A stretch of 64,000 bases of DNA from Bifidobacterium thermophilum DSM 20210 (GCA_000771265.1 JDUB01000001.1:248001-312000); one strand, 5' to 3'. Numbered from the stretch's first letter, positions 19,479 through 28,495 are shown. Program-made: numbers and translations. The notes: generated by a model from the letters alone, not told the origin.

Positions 19479-21238
19479 AGCGCATTCTGGTCGCCAATCG
19501 CGGGGAAATCGCCGTACGAATCATCCACGCCTGCCATGATCTGGGATTGGAAGCGGTCGCCGTCTACGCGGACGATGACGCCGACGCGCTGTTCGTCCAG
19601 CTCGCCGATGAGGCCATCGCCCTGCACGGGGCGACACCGGCGGAAACCTACCTGAACATCCCGGCACTGCTCAAGGCAGCGGCAAGCGGACACGCGGACG
19701 CCGTTCATGCGGGGTACGGATTCCTATCAGAGAACGCAGATTTCGCGCAGGCGGTCCAGGATGCCGGGTTGACATGGATCGGCCCATCACCGCAGACCAT
19801 CCGCAGGCTCGGAGACAAAGTCCAGGCGCGTGCCGTCGCCGCGAAAGTCGGCGCACCCATGGCCCCCGGCACCACGCAACCGGTCAAGGACGCGCAGGAA
19901 GCCGCCGCATTCGCGCGTCAACACGGTCTGCCGATTGTCATCAAAGCGGTGCACGGCGGGGGAGGCCGCGGCATGAAAGTCGTGCGCGACCTCGATAGCG
20001 TCGAACCTGCCTTCGATTCCGCCGTCCACGAGGCCGAAGTCGCGTTCGGCAACGGGGAGTGCTTCATCGAAAGGTTCCTCGACCATCCGCGTCACGTCGA
20101 AGTTCAGGTACTCGGCGACACGTATGGCGGGGTCATCGCCGTCGGTACCAGGGACTGCTCGCTCCAGCGGCGCAACCAGAAGCTTATCGAGGAGGCTCCG
20201 GCGCCCTTCCTGACCGGCAGCATCACGCAACGGCTTGAGGATGCGGCCGTGGCGATCTGCTCCGAAGTCGGGTATGTGGGTGCCGGAACCGTGGAATTCC
20301 TCGTTGCTCCGGACGGCACGTTCTCGTTCATGGAAGTCAACACGCGCATCCAGGTCGAGCACCCGGTCACCGAAATGACCAGCGGCATCGACCTCGTGGC
20401 ATGGCAACTGCGTATCGCCGCGGGCGCGTCAATCGCTGCGCTCAAACCGGCGCACGACGGGCACGCGATGGAATTCCGCCTCAACGCGGAAGACCCGTCG
20501 CTCGGATTCGCGCCATTCCCCGGGCGTATCACTGCGCTGAGGGCGCCCAGCGGGCCGGGCATACGCTTCGACACCGGCGTGCAAACCGGTTCGATTGTCT
20601 CCGATCATTTCGATTCCATGCTCGCCAAACTCATCGTGCACGCCACCACGCGCGAGGAATGTCTGCAACGGGCGCGGCGGGCGCTCGCCGAACTGCGCAT
20701 CGACGGCGTACCCACGGTCGTGCCCTTCGACCGGGCCGTGCTCGCGGACCCTGATTTCACAGCGGAACATGGGTTCCACATCTACACGCGGTGGATCGAG
20801 GAGGTGCTGCTCAAGCGGCTTGACCCCGAACAGCTCAAGCCCGATGGTGCATCGGTACGTTTCGACGACGCCGATACCGGATTGCATCGTACGTGGATCG
20901 AATGGGATGGCCGCCGTGTGGAGGTCGGATTGCCGGCCGGTCTGGTCTCCTCGCTTGGGGCGGCGGGGGCGGCCGGCGATGAAACATCGCACGATGGCGG
21001 CGTGGGGGAGACAGCCGCGCATGATGCCGGGGATATCCTCGCCTCGATTACCGGCACGGTGGCGCGTTGGCTGGTCGATGACGGCGCTGAAGTCGGCGCG
21101 GGCACGCCGGTTGTCGTGCTGGAAGCCATGAAGATGGAAATCCAGGTTACGGCCCCGATTGGCGGTGTGGTCCATATTGCCGCGCAGCCGGGCGACAGCG
21201 CGAGATCCGGAAGCGTGCTGGGGCATATCGAATCGTGA
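19475..21238 (+). CDS. biotin carboxylase fused to biotin carboxyl carrier domain
   Basis: Protein of 587 aa. Residues 1-450 are biotin carboxylase: the N-terminus [19 protein letters not shown]-grasp loop HGGGGRGMK, CSLQRRNQKLIEEAPAP and MEVNTRIQVEHPVTE. The C-terminus is a BCCP domain with the biotinylation motif EAMKME, biotinyl lysine at Lys553. Such proteins are usually annotated as acetyl/propionyl-CoA carboxylase alpha subunit. However, no carboxyltransferase beta subunit is adjacent. The gene is instead translationally coupled (ATGA, 19475-19478) to pxpBC, whose fold is that of the urea carboxylase carboxyltransferase. A lactam or amide carboxylase role is therefore inferred; acyl-CoA carboxylation cannot be excluded. 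Confidence 0.9.
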   Translation: MKRILVANRGEIAVRIIHACHDLGLEAVAVYADDDADALFVQLADEAIALHGATPAETYLNIPALLKAAASGHADAVHAGYGFLSENADFAQAVQDAGLTWIGPSPQTIRRLGDKVQARAVAAKVGAPMAPGTTQPVKDAQEAAAFARQHGLPIVIKAVHGGGGRGMKVVRDLDSVEPAFDSAVHEAEVAFGNGECFIERFLDHPRHVEVQVLGDTYGGVIAVGTRDCSLQRRNQKLIEEAPAPFLTGSITQRLEDAAVAICSEVGYVGAGTVEFLVAPDGTFSFMEVNTRIQVEHPVTEMTSGIDLVAWQLRIAAGASIAALKPAHDGHAMEFRLNAEDPSLGFAPFPGRITALRAPSGPGIRFDTGVQTGSIVSDHFDSMLAKLIVHATTREECLQRARRALAELRIDGVPTVVPFDRAVLADPDFTAEHGFHIYTRWIEEVLLKRLDPEQLKPDGASVRFDDADTGLHRTWIEWDGRRVEVGLPAGLVSSLGAAGAAGDETSHDGGVGETAAHDAGDILASITGTVARWLVDDGAEVGAGTPVVVLEAMKMEIQVTAPIGGVVHIAAQPGDSARSGSVLGHIES

Positions 21239-21328
21239 GACAAGACATGAGACAAATACGTGAAACAGTCGTGATACGCGGCATCCGGCCGATTTAACCG
21301 GCCGTGCGCTGGTAGGAGAGGAGTGGAT

Positions 21329-22348
21329 ATGACGGAAACGATGCAATACAACCAAGCAGGACATGCCAATCGGCAATCGGATACGTTCCATACCGGCCGT
21401 GGTAGTGCGGCGCACCATGGCGGTATCGGCCCTGCCGCCCGCATCGCAAGCTGGCGGTGGAAACCTCGCGTCGCGCACATCCAGAATGCCGCTGCGGCGG
21501 ATGTAGGCCGGGGCAGCGAAACCATGATGACCTTCGCGCGCGGCGACCTGTTCCATGCCGCTCGGTGGCTTAAATCCGGCGGCCACAAGGCCATGGTCGT
21601 CACCGGGTTCTACATTCCACAGGCCGAGCAGCCCGCCGCCGAATCGGATGGTCCCGCCGGGGCGGTCGAGCTGTGTGAGGCTCTGCGGGCCATCGGTTCG
21701 GATGCCTGGCTGGTCAGCGATGAGCCGTGCGAGCCGGTCATCCGCGCAGGGGCCTCGTCGCGGCTGCCCGAAGACCACGTGGCCATCGCGCCTGCGGATG
21801 CGCAACACTTCGACCAGTGGATTGACGCGATGCGCGGGCTTGTCGATCATCATGGCATCGACACCGTCATCTACATCGAGCGCGTCGGGCCTGCGCGCGA
21901 CGGGAACCCGCGCAATATGCGGGGGTTTGACATCGACCGGTGGACCGCCCCGCTCAGCCGGCTCACCGGGCTGGGTTTGCATGTGATCGGCATCGGCGAC
22001 GGCGGCAACGAGATCGGCATGGGCAGGCTGGATTCCATCGTCATCGAGGATGTCGTCGAGCATGGCGAGCGTATCGCCTGCACGGTTCCCGCGGACGAGC
22101 TGATCGTCTCCGGCACGTCGAACTGGGGCGGCCACGCGCTGGTGTGTGCGATGTACGCGATGGGCTGCCGGCGGGCGGCGCCGCTGCTTGACATCGCATG
22201 GCATCGGGCTGTGCTCGCGGATGTCGCGCGCGCCGGCGGGCTTGACGGGGTCACGATGCGCAACACCCCGACGGTCGACGGCTTGAGCGAGGAACGCTAC
22301 TACCGCCAGATCCGTATGATGTCCGACATCGCCCGAGGTCGGCGTTAG
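21329..22348 (+). CDS. DUF4392 protein, putative D-glutamate cyclase C-terminal half
   Basis: Protein of 339 aa. The core resembles DUF4392, the C-terminal domain of D-glutamate cyclase: VVTGFYIPQAEQPAAESDGPAGAVELCEALRAIG, VYIERVGPARDGN-like IYIERVGPARDGNPRNMRG, VIGIGDGGNEIGMG and SGTSNWGGHALVCAM. The first 60 residues are unconserved and Gln/His/Gly-rich. The ATG at 21329 follows GGAGAGGAG. It is the last gene of the run that begins with the DUF1445 gene at 15927, 90 bp after the biotin carboxylase. DGLUCY converts D-glutamate to 5-oxo-D-proline; splitting its two domains over two genes here is inferred from family knowledge. Confidence 0.82.
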   Translation: MTETMQYNQAGHANRQSDTFHTGRGSAAHHGGIGPAARIASWRWKPRVAHIQNAAAADVGRGSETMMTFARGDLFHAARWLKSGGHKAMVVTGFYIPQAEQPAAESDGPAGAVELCEALRAIGSDAWLVSDEPCEPVIRAGASSRLPEDHVAIAPADAQHFDQWIDAMRGLVDHHGIDTVIYIERVGPARDGNPRNMRGFDIDRWTAPLSRLTGLGLHVIGIGDGGNEIGMGRLDSIVIEDVVEHGERIACTVPADELIVSGTSNWGGHALVCAMYAMGCRRAAPLLDIAWHRAVLADVARAGGLDGVTMRNTPTVDGLSEERYYRQIRMMSDIARGRR

Positions 22349-22561
22349 AGGCGCTTGTTGCAGCAGATGCGGGGTTTCGGCTGCAAACGGTTGCACAATC
22401 CACGATGATGATCTGCTGCTGAATGCTGCGGCATTCCGGTATGGCGGGCGCGACACCTTGTGCAGAAACCATCGGCGGCGGTTGTTGTGCGGGTATGCTG
22501 GTGTGAACAGGCGGGCGGGCCCGCTGCCCATCAAGGTCGAGTTCGTGATAGGGGGCAAGTG

Positions 22562-23653
22562 ATGTTCGAGCCGGATTATGAGTGGCTGGATGATACGCCT
22601 GTGTTGGCTGAGACGATTGCCGGTTTGTTGTGCATCGAGTTCTTCCGTTCCATCGACGGGGGGTTCTTGGTGGGCAACTATGTGAAGGTGGTCGGCGGGT
22701 CGGGGCCGGTGCTTGTCCAGATTCCGATGCGTTCGTTCGGTATCCCCGCCGACGAGGTGTCCGCGCGTACGTTGGGCATGGCGATGGAGAGCATCCTGGA
22801 ATTCGACCGGTCCCATGTCGGGGTCACTGTCAGCCGGGTTTCCAAGAGGGCGTGGAAACAGGTGTCCATGCGCGTGACCGGGAAGCCCGAGTCGCAATGG
22901 AAGAGATGTTGTGTGACGTTCAATCCCCATAGCGGGTGGACGGCGAGATCCGACGTGGTTTCTCTTCGTTGGAGTGGTGATGTGGATTCGAGGTTGAATG
23001 ATGTGGGGACGGTGGTGTGTCCGTGTGGTGCTGGTGTGGAGGGGCTTGGGGGGATGGTGTTGGAGTCGTACGCGCGGGTTGATGCGTGGTGCGCGCGTAA
23101 CGGGCGGAACCCGTATACGGGGATGCCGTGCCCGTTGCGCGAGGACCTGGGCGGCGACGGGGTGTTGGTGCTGACGCCGCCGGCGTATTTCCAGGAGGAT
23201 TACGCGCCGGGTCCGGGGGTGGTGCGCGGGTACTACCATCACGTGGATGCGATGGAGTTGCCGCAGGAGCCCGGCTCCCGGTGGTACGGGGATTGGGTGC
23301 GTGGCTTGGACGCGTGGCTGTGCTGGCGCGTGGTGCCGGCCGGCGGTGTGGATGGCCTGCTGGGGGCGTGGCAGGCCGCGCATGGCCGTGTGGTGGAGGT
23401 GTCCTCGGTGGGATGCGAGGGGGAGCCGGGCGCGGGGTGCTTCTCGTCGCGCGGCGTGGTGTCGAACCGGTCGTGGGCGTCGTATTGGTTTCGTCGGGAG
23501 CTGGCGTCCGGCAGCGTGCTGGAGTTGGTGTTGGATGTCAAGCAGCCCGGCCGTCGCAAGCGCCTGGCCGGTAAGGCGGTCAGGATGTGGGAGCGTTGCG
23601 CCCGCCACACCCAACTCCTCCCACCGGACAGCACCGCGAGAACACAGGTATGA
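22562..23653 (+). CDS. uncharacterised protein
   Basis: Protein of 363 aa that I do not recognise. It has no signal peptide or membrane segment. It is rich in Trp, Gly, Val and Cys (for example VVCPCGAG, WKRCCVTFNPHSGW, YWFRRELASGSVLELVLDV). The coding strand is strikingly G+T-rich, with runs of GTG/GGG codons unlike neighbouring genes, which may mark different ancestry. The ATG at 22562 was chosen for the AGGGGGCAAG stretch before it. It lies between the D-glutamate cyclase-like gene and the GH51 gene, separated from both by about 180-210 bp, so operon membership is doubtful. Confidence 0.65.
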   Translation: MFEPDYEWLDDTPVLAETIAGLLCIEFFRSIDGGFLVGNYVKVVGGSGPVLVQIPMRSFGIPADEVSARTLGMAMESILEFDRSHVGVTVSRVSKRAWKQVSMRVTGKPESQWKRCCVTFNPHSGWTARSDVVSLRWSGDVDSRLNDVGTVVCPCGAGVEGLGGMVLESYARVDAWCARNGRNPYTGMPCPLREDLGGDGVLVLTPPAYFQEDYAPGPGVVRGYYHHVDAMELPQEPGSRWYGDWVRGLDAWLCWRVVPAGGVDGLLGAWQAAHGRVVEVSSVGCEGEPGAGCFSSRGVVSNRSWASYWFRRELASGSVLELVLDVKQPGRRKRLAGKAVRMWERCARHTQLLPPDSTARTQV

Positions 23654-23830
23654 TGCCAGCGGGTGCGGGCCGTACGGTGGCTGCCGTGTTCCCGCCGCGC
23701 TGCCGAAATGCATGTTCGTCGCCAGTTCGCCGCGCGGGTACACGAGCGGAACCGGACGGATGCGACACGCGCTCGCCGATTCGCCCTGCGCTACCGGGAA
23801 AATCGTCTCATTTCGCCTACGATAGGAATC

Positions 23831-26260
23831 ATGGTCACGGTAATGGTGGGTTCAGCGTCGCATCCGGTCAGCGACCGGCTGTATGGCGCGTTTCTTGAGG
23901 ACATCAACATGTCGGTCGATGGCGGCCTGAATGCGAACGTGGTCAATAATTACAGCTTCGATGGCGTCTATCTCAAGCACCACAGCATACGCGCCCGCGG
24001 AACGGACCGTTGGCGTACTCAGGCCGATCCGTTGCGTTTCTGGCAGTTCCATGGGGTTTCGGCGACGAGTTACGGCACCCAGACGCGCGGCGAGCACGGG
24101 CAGCGTATTGAAACATCCTGCCCGGCGCCGCCGCTGCACCACAACAGCAGATACGTGCGCCTGACCCTGCCTGCAGGGCGGCATGGTGCGGATATCGAGA
24201 ACCTCGGGTACAACGGCGGCGGCAAGCATGCCGGGGAGTGTGCAATCGCCATCGATCAGGGGCATCGCTACGATTTTGGCGTGTACGCGCGTCCGGTCGC
24301 CGGGGTTATGGCGCTTGCGGTGAGTGTGGTCAACGCTTCCGGGGTGGCACTGACCAATTGCGTGACATTGTCGTGCAGCGCCCCAAGCAATGACTTGCCC
24401 AGCACTGCGGCGGGGTCATGCGACCCGGATGACACCGATTGCATCAACGGGTGGGTTCATCTGACCTGCACGCTGTCGGGCATGGCTTCGGGCTTGGGCA
24501 AGCTGCATATCGGCTTGATTGCGGGGGAAGATCGCGCGGGGGACTGCACGTCCGCCGGCGAAGCTCACGGAAATCGCATACACAGCTACCAGACAGGACT
24601 CTCCGGCACGGTCCCGGATATTGCGGATGCCCGATCGGGGGTTGCGCCGGGCTCGGCTCAGGCGGTTGGATCCAGCGCCGCACAGACCGATACGCAAGCC
24701 GTCTCGTCAACCGCTGGATCAGGCAACGTTGCAATCCCCGTGTCAGACACCGTCATCGATCTCGACTGTGTCGTCCTGATGGATGCGGACACGTGGGGCG
24801 CGGGCGACCCCAAATGGCGGTACGGCAGATTCCGCCGCGACCTGGTTGAAGCCATCGCGGCGCTCAAACCGGCGTTCCTGCGGTTCCCCGGCGGCTGCAT
24901 CACCGAAGGTGTCACGCCGGGCAACGAGTACCGTTGGAAGGACACGGTCGGCGCTTTGTACGCGCGTCGTCAGCAATACAATATGTGGGCCTTCCGCATG
25001 CCGGACGGCTCAAGCTATTCGCAAAGCTACCAGATCGGCTTCTACGAGTATTTCTGCCTGTGCGAGGATCTGGGCGCCAAGCCGTTGCCGACCTTGTTCG
25101 CGGGCATGACCTGCCAATCGCCGTACCGCGACCCGCAGTCCATTCCTATGAACAGCGAGTATTTCCGTGACGTGGTCGTTCAGGATTATCTCGATCTCAT
25201 CGAATTCGCCAACGGTGATCCAGATACCAGCCAGTGGGCGCGGGTTCGTCGCGATATGGGCCATCCGGCGCCATTCGGCCTCGATATGATCGGCATCGGC
25301 AATGAGAATTACGGCCAAGGGTATATGGAACGCTTCGATGCCATCGCCAAGGCGATTCACGAACGCTACCCGTCGATATTGTGCGTGATGAGCGCCGGGC
25401 TCTTCCCGTACCGTCTGTCCATGCGCCGGGCGTGGAATCATGCGCGTGATATCGCGGCAGGGCGGGGCGAGATGCTGTTGGCGTGCGATCCGCCGCTTGC
25501 CGGCAGCAGAATCATCGTGGACGAGCATTCGTACCACACGCCTGAATGGTTCGCCTCGCAGGCCCGCCGCTATGACGGCTATCCGCGTGATTCCGCCGGC
25601 GTCATGGTCGGTGAGTATTCGGCGAACGGGTATCTGGCCGGGCACAAACAGGACAACGCGCATGCCAACACATGGGCTTCCGCGCTCGGCGAGGCGGCGT
25701 TCCTCACGGGGTGCGAGCGCAACAGCGACGTGGTGCGCATGACATCGTATGCACCGCTTCTCGCGCGCGTGCCGGGCAAGGGGTGGATGCAGAACCTCAT
25801 CGAATTCGACGCGCGCACGGTCATGCCGACGCTCAACGCCGAGGTCGAGCGGCTGTTCGCCACGCATATCGGTCCGATGGCCTACGAGTGCGAATTGGGC
25901 GATGCCGGGCATACCCGTGCCGGCAAGGCGGCTGCGGGTCGGCTGTTCGCAAGCGCCACCGGCGATGAGTCGACCAGATTCATCAAGCTGGTCAATACCG
26001 GCGGCGACCGTATCGATGTCACGCTTGATATCTCCTTTGGCTTGCGGTCACTGGGCGCGCGGTCCCGCCGCGATTCGTGCCGATTGCGCGTGGTGCGTCT
26101 GTGTGCCGCGCCCGAGGCACGCAATGTGCTCGGGGCCGAGGGCGTGTCGCATCGGGCGGTGGAACGTCGTGAGGACACATTCGCGATGGCCGGGCCGCCG
26201 GTGAGGTTCGCGTTGGGGCTGCCAGCGTATTCGGTCACGATGGTGACGGTGACGTTGTGA
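23831..26260 (+). CDS. alpha-L-arabinofuranosidase, GH51 family
   Basis: Retaining glycosidase of 809 aa that releases terminal L-arabinofuranose from arabinan or arabinoxylan. The family N-terminus SDRLYGAFLEDINMSVDGGLNANVV gives way to a carbohydrate-binding-like insertion (about 100-310). The TIM barrel follows, with FLRFPGGCITEG, WKDTVG and the acid/base Glu492 in GIGNENYG. The nucleophile is Glu565 in IIVDEHSYH. A C-terminal beta domain ends at SVTMVTVTL. No signal peptide is seen with the ATG at 23831 (AGGA upstream), so an intracellular enzyme acting on imported oligosaccharides is expected. It is larger than the compact (about 500-aa) GH51 enzymes and resembles the plant/bifidobacterial large type. 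The permease gene follows on the same strand. Confidence 0.92.
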   Translation: MVTVMVGSASHPVSDRLYGAFLEDINMSVDGGLNANVVNNYSFDGVYLKHHSIRARGTDRWRTQADPLRFWQFHGVSATSYGTQTRGEHGQRIETSCPAPPLHHNSRYVRLTLPAGRHGADIENLGYNGGGKHAGECAIAIDQGHRYDFGVYARPVAGVMALAVSVVNASGVALTNCVTLSCSAPSNDLPSTAAGSCDPDDTDCINGWVHLTCTLSGMASGLGKLHIGLIAGEDRAGDCTSAGEAHGNRIHSYQTGLSGTVPDIADARSGVAPGSAQAVGSSAAQTDTQAVSSTAGSGNVAIPVSDTVIDLDCVVLMDADTWGAGDPKWRYGRFRRDLVEAIAALKPAFLRFPGGCITEGVTPGNEYRWKDTVGALYARRQQYNMWAFRMPDGSSYSQSYQIGFYEYFCLCEDLGAKPLPTLFAGMTCQSPYRDPQSIPMNSEYFRDVVVQDYLDLIEFANGDPDTSQWARVRRDMGHPAPFGLDMIGIGNENYGQGYMERFDAIAKAIHERYPSILCVMSAGLFPYRLSMRRAWNHARDIAAGRGEMLLACDPPLAGSRIIVDEHSYHTPEWFASQARRYDGYPRDSAGVMVGEYSANGYLAGHKQDNAHANTWASALGEAAFLTGCERNSDVVRMTSYAPLLARVPGKGWMQNLIEFDARTVMPTLNAEVERLFATHIGPMAYECELGDAGHTRAGKAAAGRLFASATGDESTRFIKLVNTGGDRIDVTLDISFGLRSLGARSRRDSCRLRVVRLCAAPEARNVLGAEGVSHRAVERREDTFAMAGPPVRFALGLPAYSVTMVTVTL

Positions 26261-26357
26261 CACGCGCGTGACGCGTGATGTTCCGGTCCGGCGGTGGCTG
26301 TCCGGCGGGCGCTGTCCGGTGTCTGTGAGAATCGTTGTGACACGCGCGTGACGCGTG
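26253..26357. repeat. 25-bp exact direct repeat with palindromic core, 80-bp spacing
   Basis: An identical 25-bp sequence occurs at 26253-26277 and 26333-26357. It contains the palindrome CACGCGCGTG followed by ACGCGTG. The first copy overlaps the stop codon of the arabinofuranosidase gene. Both lie in the 332-bp gap before the permease. An inverted repeat (GGCGGCA 26412-26418, TGCCGCC 26440-26446, with AATAC/GTATT inside) follows. This may be a regulatory site or a small duplication. Confidence 0.75.
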
Positions 26358-26592
26358 CCGTCCTCCGCGTCGTTCTCTACCGACCGGTCGGCTTCGTTCG
26401 GGCGCGCGATTGGCGGCATTTCGGCAATACTGGCGTATTTGCCGCCGACATTTTCGACGATGGTCGGAGCAATCCGCGCGAACACGCCGTCTTTGGCTTC
26501 AGCCTGCCGTATTTCCCCGCTAAGATTGGGCATGTCGCGGGTGCGGCATGTTGAATTCACCTAGGGTTCAACTCAAATTCACGGAGGACTGG

Positions 26593-27786
26593 ATGCGACG
26601 TTGGTTGCTTGAAGTAGTCAAGAGTGAGACGATTCTCATCGTCGCTATGGTCCTTGCAATCATATCCTGTTTCGTGGTGCCTCCGGATGGCGAGTATCGC
26701 AGCTATGTGCATACCAAGACGATCGCCCAGCTGGTGTGTCTGATGCTGGTGGTGTGCGGATTCCAGCGCATCGGCGTGTTCCGCATGGTCGGCTCGCGTC
26801 TGCTGCGCATGGTGCGCACCCAGCGCGGTGTGGTGCTGGTACTGGTGTCGCTCACGTATTTTTCCTCGATGCTGATCACCAATGATGTCGCACTGGTCAC
26901 CTTCATCCCGTTCGCGATTTCTGTGCTCACGATGGCGGGTATGGAGGTGTCGGCCGTGCTGGTGGCGACACTGATGACCGTGGGGGCGAATGTCGGCAGC
27001 ATGCTCACCCCGGTGGGCAATGCGCATAATCTGTATCTCAAAGCGTTGTCCGGCATACCGACCGGAAAGTTCCTCGGCATCATGGCCCCGTATTCGTTTG
27101 TCGCTGCGGTATTGCTGATTGTGGTGATTTCGGTGGCCTTCGGCGGCAAGAAAGTAAGCCAGTTCGCCGATCTTGACGGGGAAGATATCGAACGCGGGGT
27201 GCTTGCTCCGCAGCCCGACCAGCCGCAGCCTGACGAAATCCGCTTGACCGGCTATGGTGCCGGCCATGGCGGCTGGCGCGTGTGGGTGTATGCGGTGTTG
27301 TTCCTGCTGTGCCTGCTGGTGGTCAGCGACCTGGTGTCGATCTGGGTGATGTGCGTCGTGGTCTTCGGCGTGTTCCTGTTCGCCGATCGCAAGGCGTTCC
27401 GGAAGGTCGATTGGGGGTTGCCGCTGACCTTCATCATGTTCTTCATTTTCATCGGCAATATGAAGCGCGTGCCAGCGTTCTACTCGCTGGCGGCGTCCTT
27501 GGTGGGCGGCCATCCGCTTGAAGTGGCGGTCGTTTCCAGCCAGATCATGAGCAATGTGCCGACGACGATTCTGCTGTCGGGCTTCTGCGATGATTGGACG
27601 CATCTGATTATCGGCACGAATCTGGGCGGCATGGGCACGCTGATCGCCTCGATGGCGTCCTTGGTCTCGTACAAGAACGTGACCCGGCGCTACCCGGACA
27701 GAAAAGGCCGCTACCTTGCCGTATACAGCGCGGTCAACGTGCTGTTTCTCGTGGTGCTGGTCGGCCTGTCGTGGATTATCGACTGA
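26593..27786 (+). CDS. ArsB/NhaD/SLC13-like (ion transporter superfamily) permease
   Basis: Membrane protein of 397 aa with about 10-11 hydrophobic segments. The repeated re-entrant motifs SSMLITNDVALVTFIPF and SSQIMSNVPTTILLSGF, together with GANVGSMLTPVGNAHNLYL and GTNLGGMGTLIASMASLVSY, are hallmarks of the ion transporter superfamily (ArsB, NhaD, dicarboxylate and citrate transporters). The substrate is not determinable. The ATG at 26593 has ACGGAGG five nt upstream; an ATG 45 nt earlier lacks such a site. It is downstream of the GH51 gene but separated by 332 bp containing direct repeats, so it is probably controlled separately. Confidence 0.85.
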   Translation: MRRWLLEVVKSETILIVAMVLAIISCFVVPPDGEYRSYVHTKTIAQLVCLMLVVCGFQRIGVFRMVGSRLLRMVRTQRGVVLVLVSLTYFSSMLITNDVALVTFIPFAISVLTMAGMEVSAVLVATLMTVGANVGSMLTPVGNAHNLYLKALSGIPTGKFLGIMAPYSFVAAVLLIVVISVAFGGKKVSQFADLDGEDIERGVLAPQPDQPQPDEIRLTGYGAGHGGWRVWVYAVLFLLCLLVVSDLVSIWVMCVVVFGVFLFADRKAFRKVDWGLPLTFIMFFIFIGNMKRVPAFYSLAASLVGGHPLEVAVVSSQIMSNVPTTILLSGFCDDWTHLIIGTNLGGMGTLIASMASLVSYKNVTRRYPDRKGRYLAVYSAVNVLFLVVLVGLSWIID

Positions 27787-28176
27787 TTCGCTGATCCGTG
27801 CGGCTTGGCATGGGAGCGGGTGAATCTCGCGTCGGCTGGTTTGGGGTTGTTGCGGGTGTGCGAGTTGGCCGGCCATCTTGTGGTTCCCGGATGATGCCGT
27901 CCGCGGGCTCGCAGATTTGTGCGCGTATTTCGTGCGGCTTGGCGAAGATGCGGGCGCATCTAGTGCTTTCCGGTATGTCGTCTCTGCGGGGTGTGCGAGT
28001 TACCGCGCTATCTCGGGGTTCCTGTATTTCGCCGGCTGCAGGGCAATGGGACTGCGGGCGTATCTCATCCAACATGACGCGGATAGACTGCTATAACGCT
28101 CTTCCTGGTCTGCTTCGGTTACAGGAACCCGGAATCGCCGGGCTATTTTGGACTTTCAGTCGGCTCACAAGAAAAG
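27787..28176. other. gene-free interval
   Basis: No supported gene lies between the permease and tRNA-Arg. Scattered GTGCGAG motifs (near 27859 and 27999) may be decayed palindromic repeats. I see nothing else definable. Confidence 0.4.
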
Positions 28177-28250
28177 TGACCCCGGTCGGATTCGAACCGA
28201 CGACCTTGAAATTAGAAGTTTCCTGCTCTATCCAACTGAGCTACGGGGCC
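28177..28250 (-). tRNA. tRNA-Arg (anticodon UCU)
   Basis: A 74-nt cloverleaf on the minus strand. The acceptor stem GGCCCCG pairs with CGGGGTC (one G-U). The D-stem is GCTC/GAGC, the anticodon loop CTTCTAA gives UCU, and the T-arm is GTCGG-TTCGAAT-CCGAC with discriminator A. The 3' CCA is not encoded. A TATAAT-like -10 box lies upstream on the minus strand (28268-28273). Confidence 0.95.
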
Positions 28251-28495
28251 GTAAGACAACGTGTGCCATTATAGCAGCCATAGGGACGTGCGCCTGCCGA
28301 CCACTGTGCGACTGCAACAACCCTCCTCGCCTGACGAATAATATAGGGGGTGCGTGTTCACTGACATCGTGCGGCGTATCACCGGCATGTCAAAGGTGGC
28401 GTATGGCGATTTTTCGGCATATACTCTGATGAATACTCGAATTCATGAATGCGGTACCGCTGTGTTGAGGTGCCGAGAGATGAGAAGGGACGCCT

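Noticed and set aside
19475-21238. Assignment as the housekeeping acetyl-CoA carboxylase subunit
   Set aside because: Not excluded, but tight coupling to pxpBC and lack of an adjacent carboxyltransferase beta subunit make a pathway-specific role more likely.
20429-23743. A 1104-codon open frame on the minus strand
   Set aside because: It runs antisense to the biotin carboxylase, DUF4392 and unknown genes. It has no domain, no ribosome site and Arg/His/Pro-rich composition typical of antisense frames in high-GC DNA.
27798-28429. Overlapping reading frames containing GFEPTT-like and RIRTDDLEIRSF-like peptides
   Set aside because: These are translations through the tRNA-Arg gene (28177-28250). 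This artefact is often deposited as hypothetical proteins.
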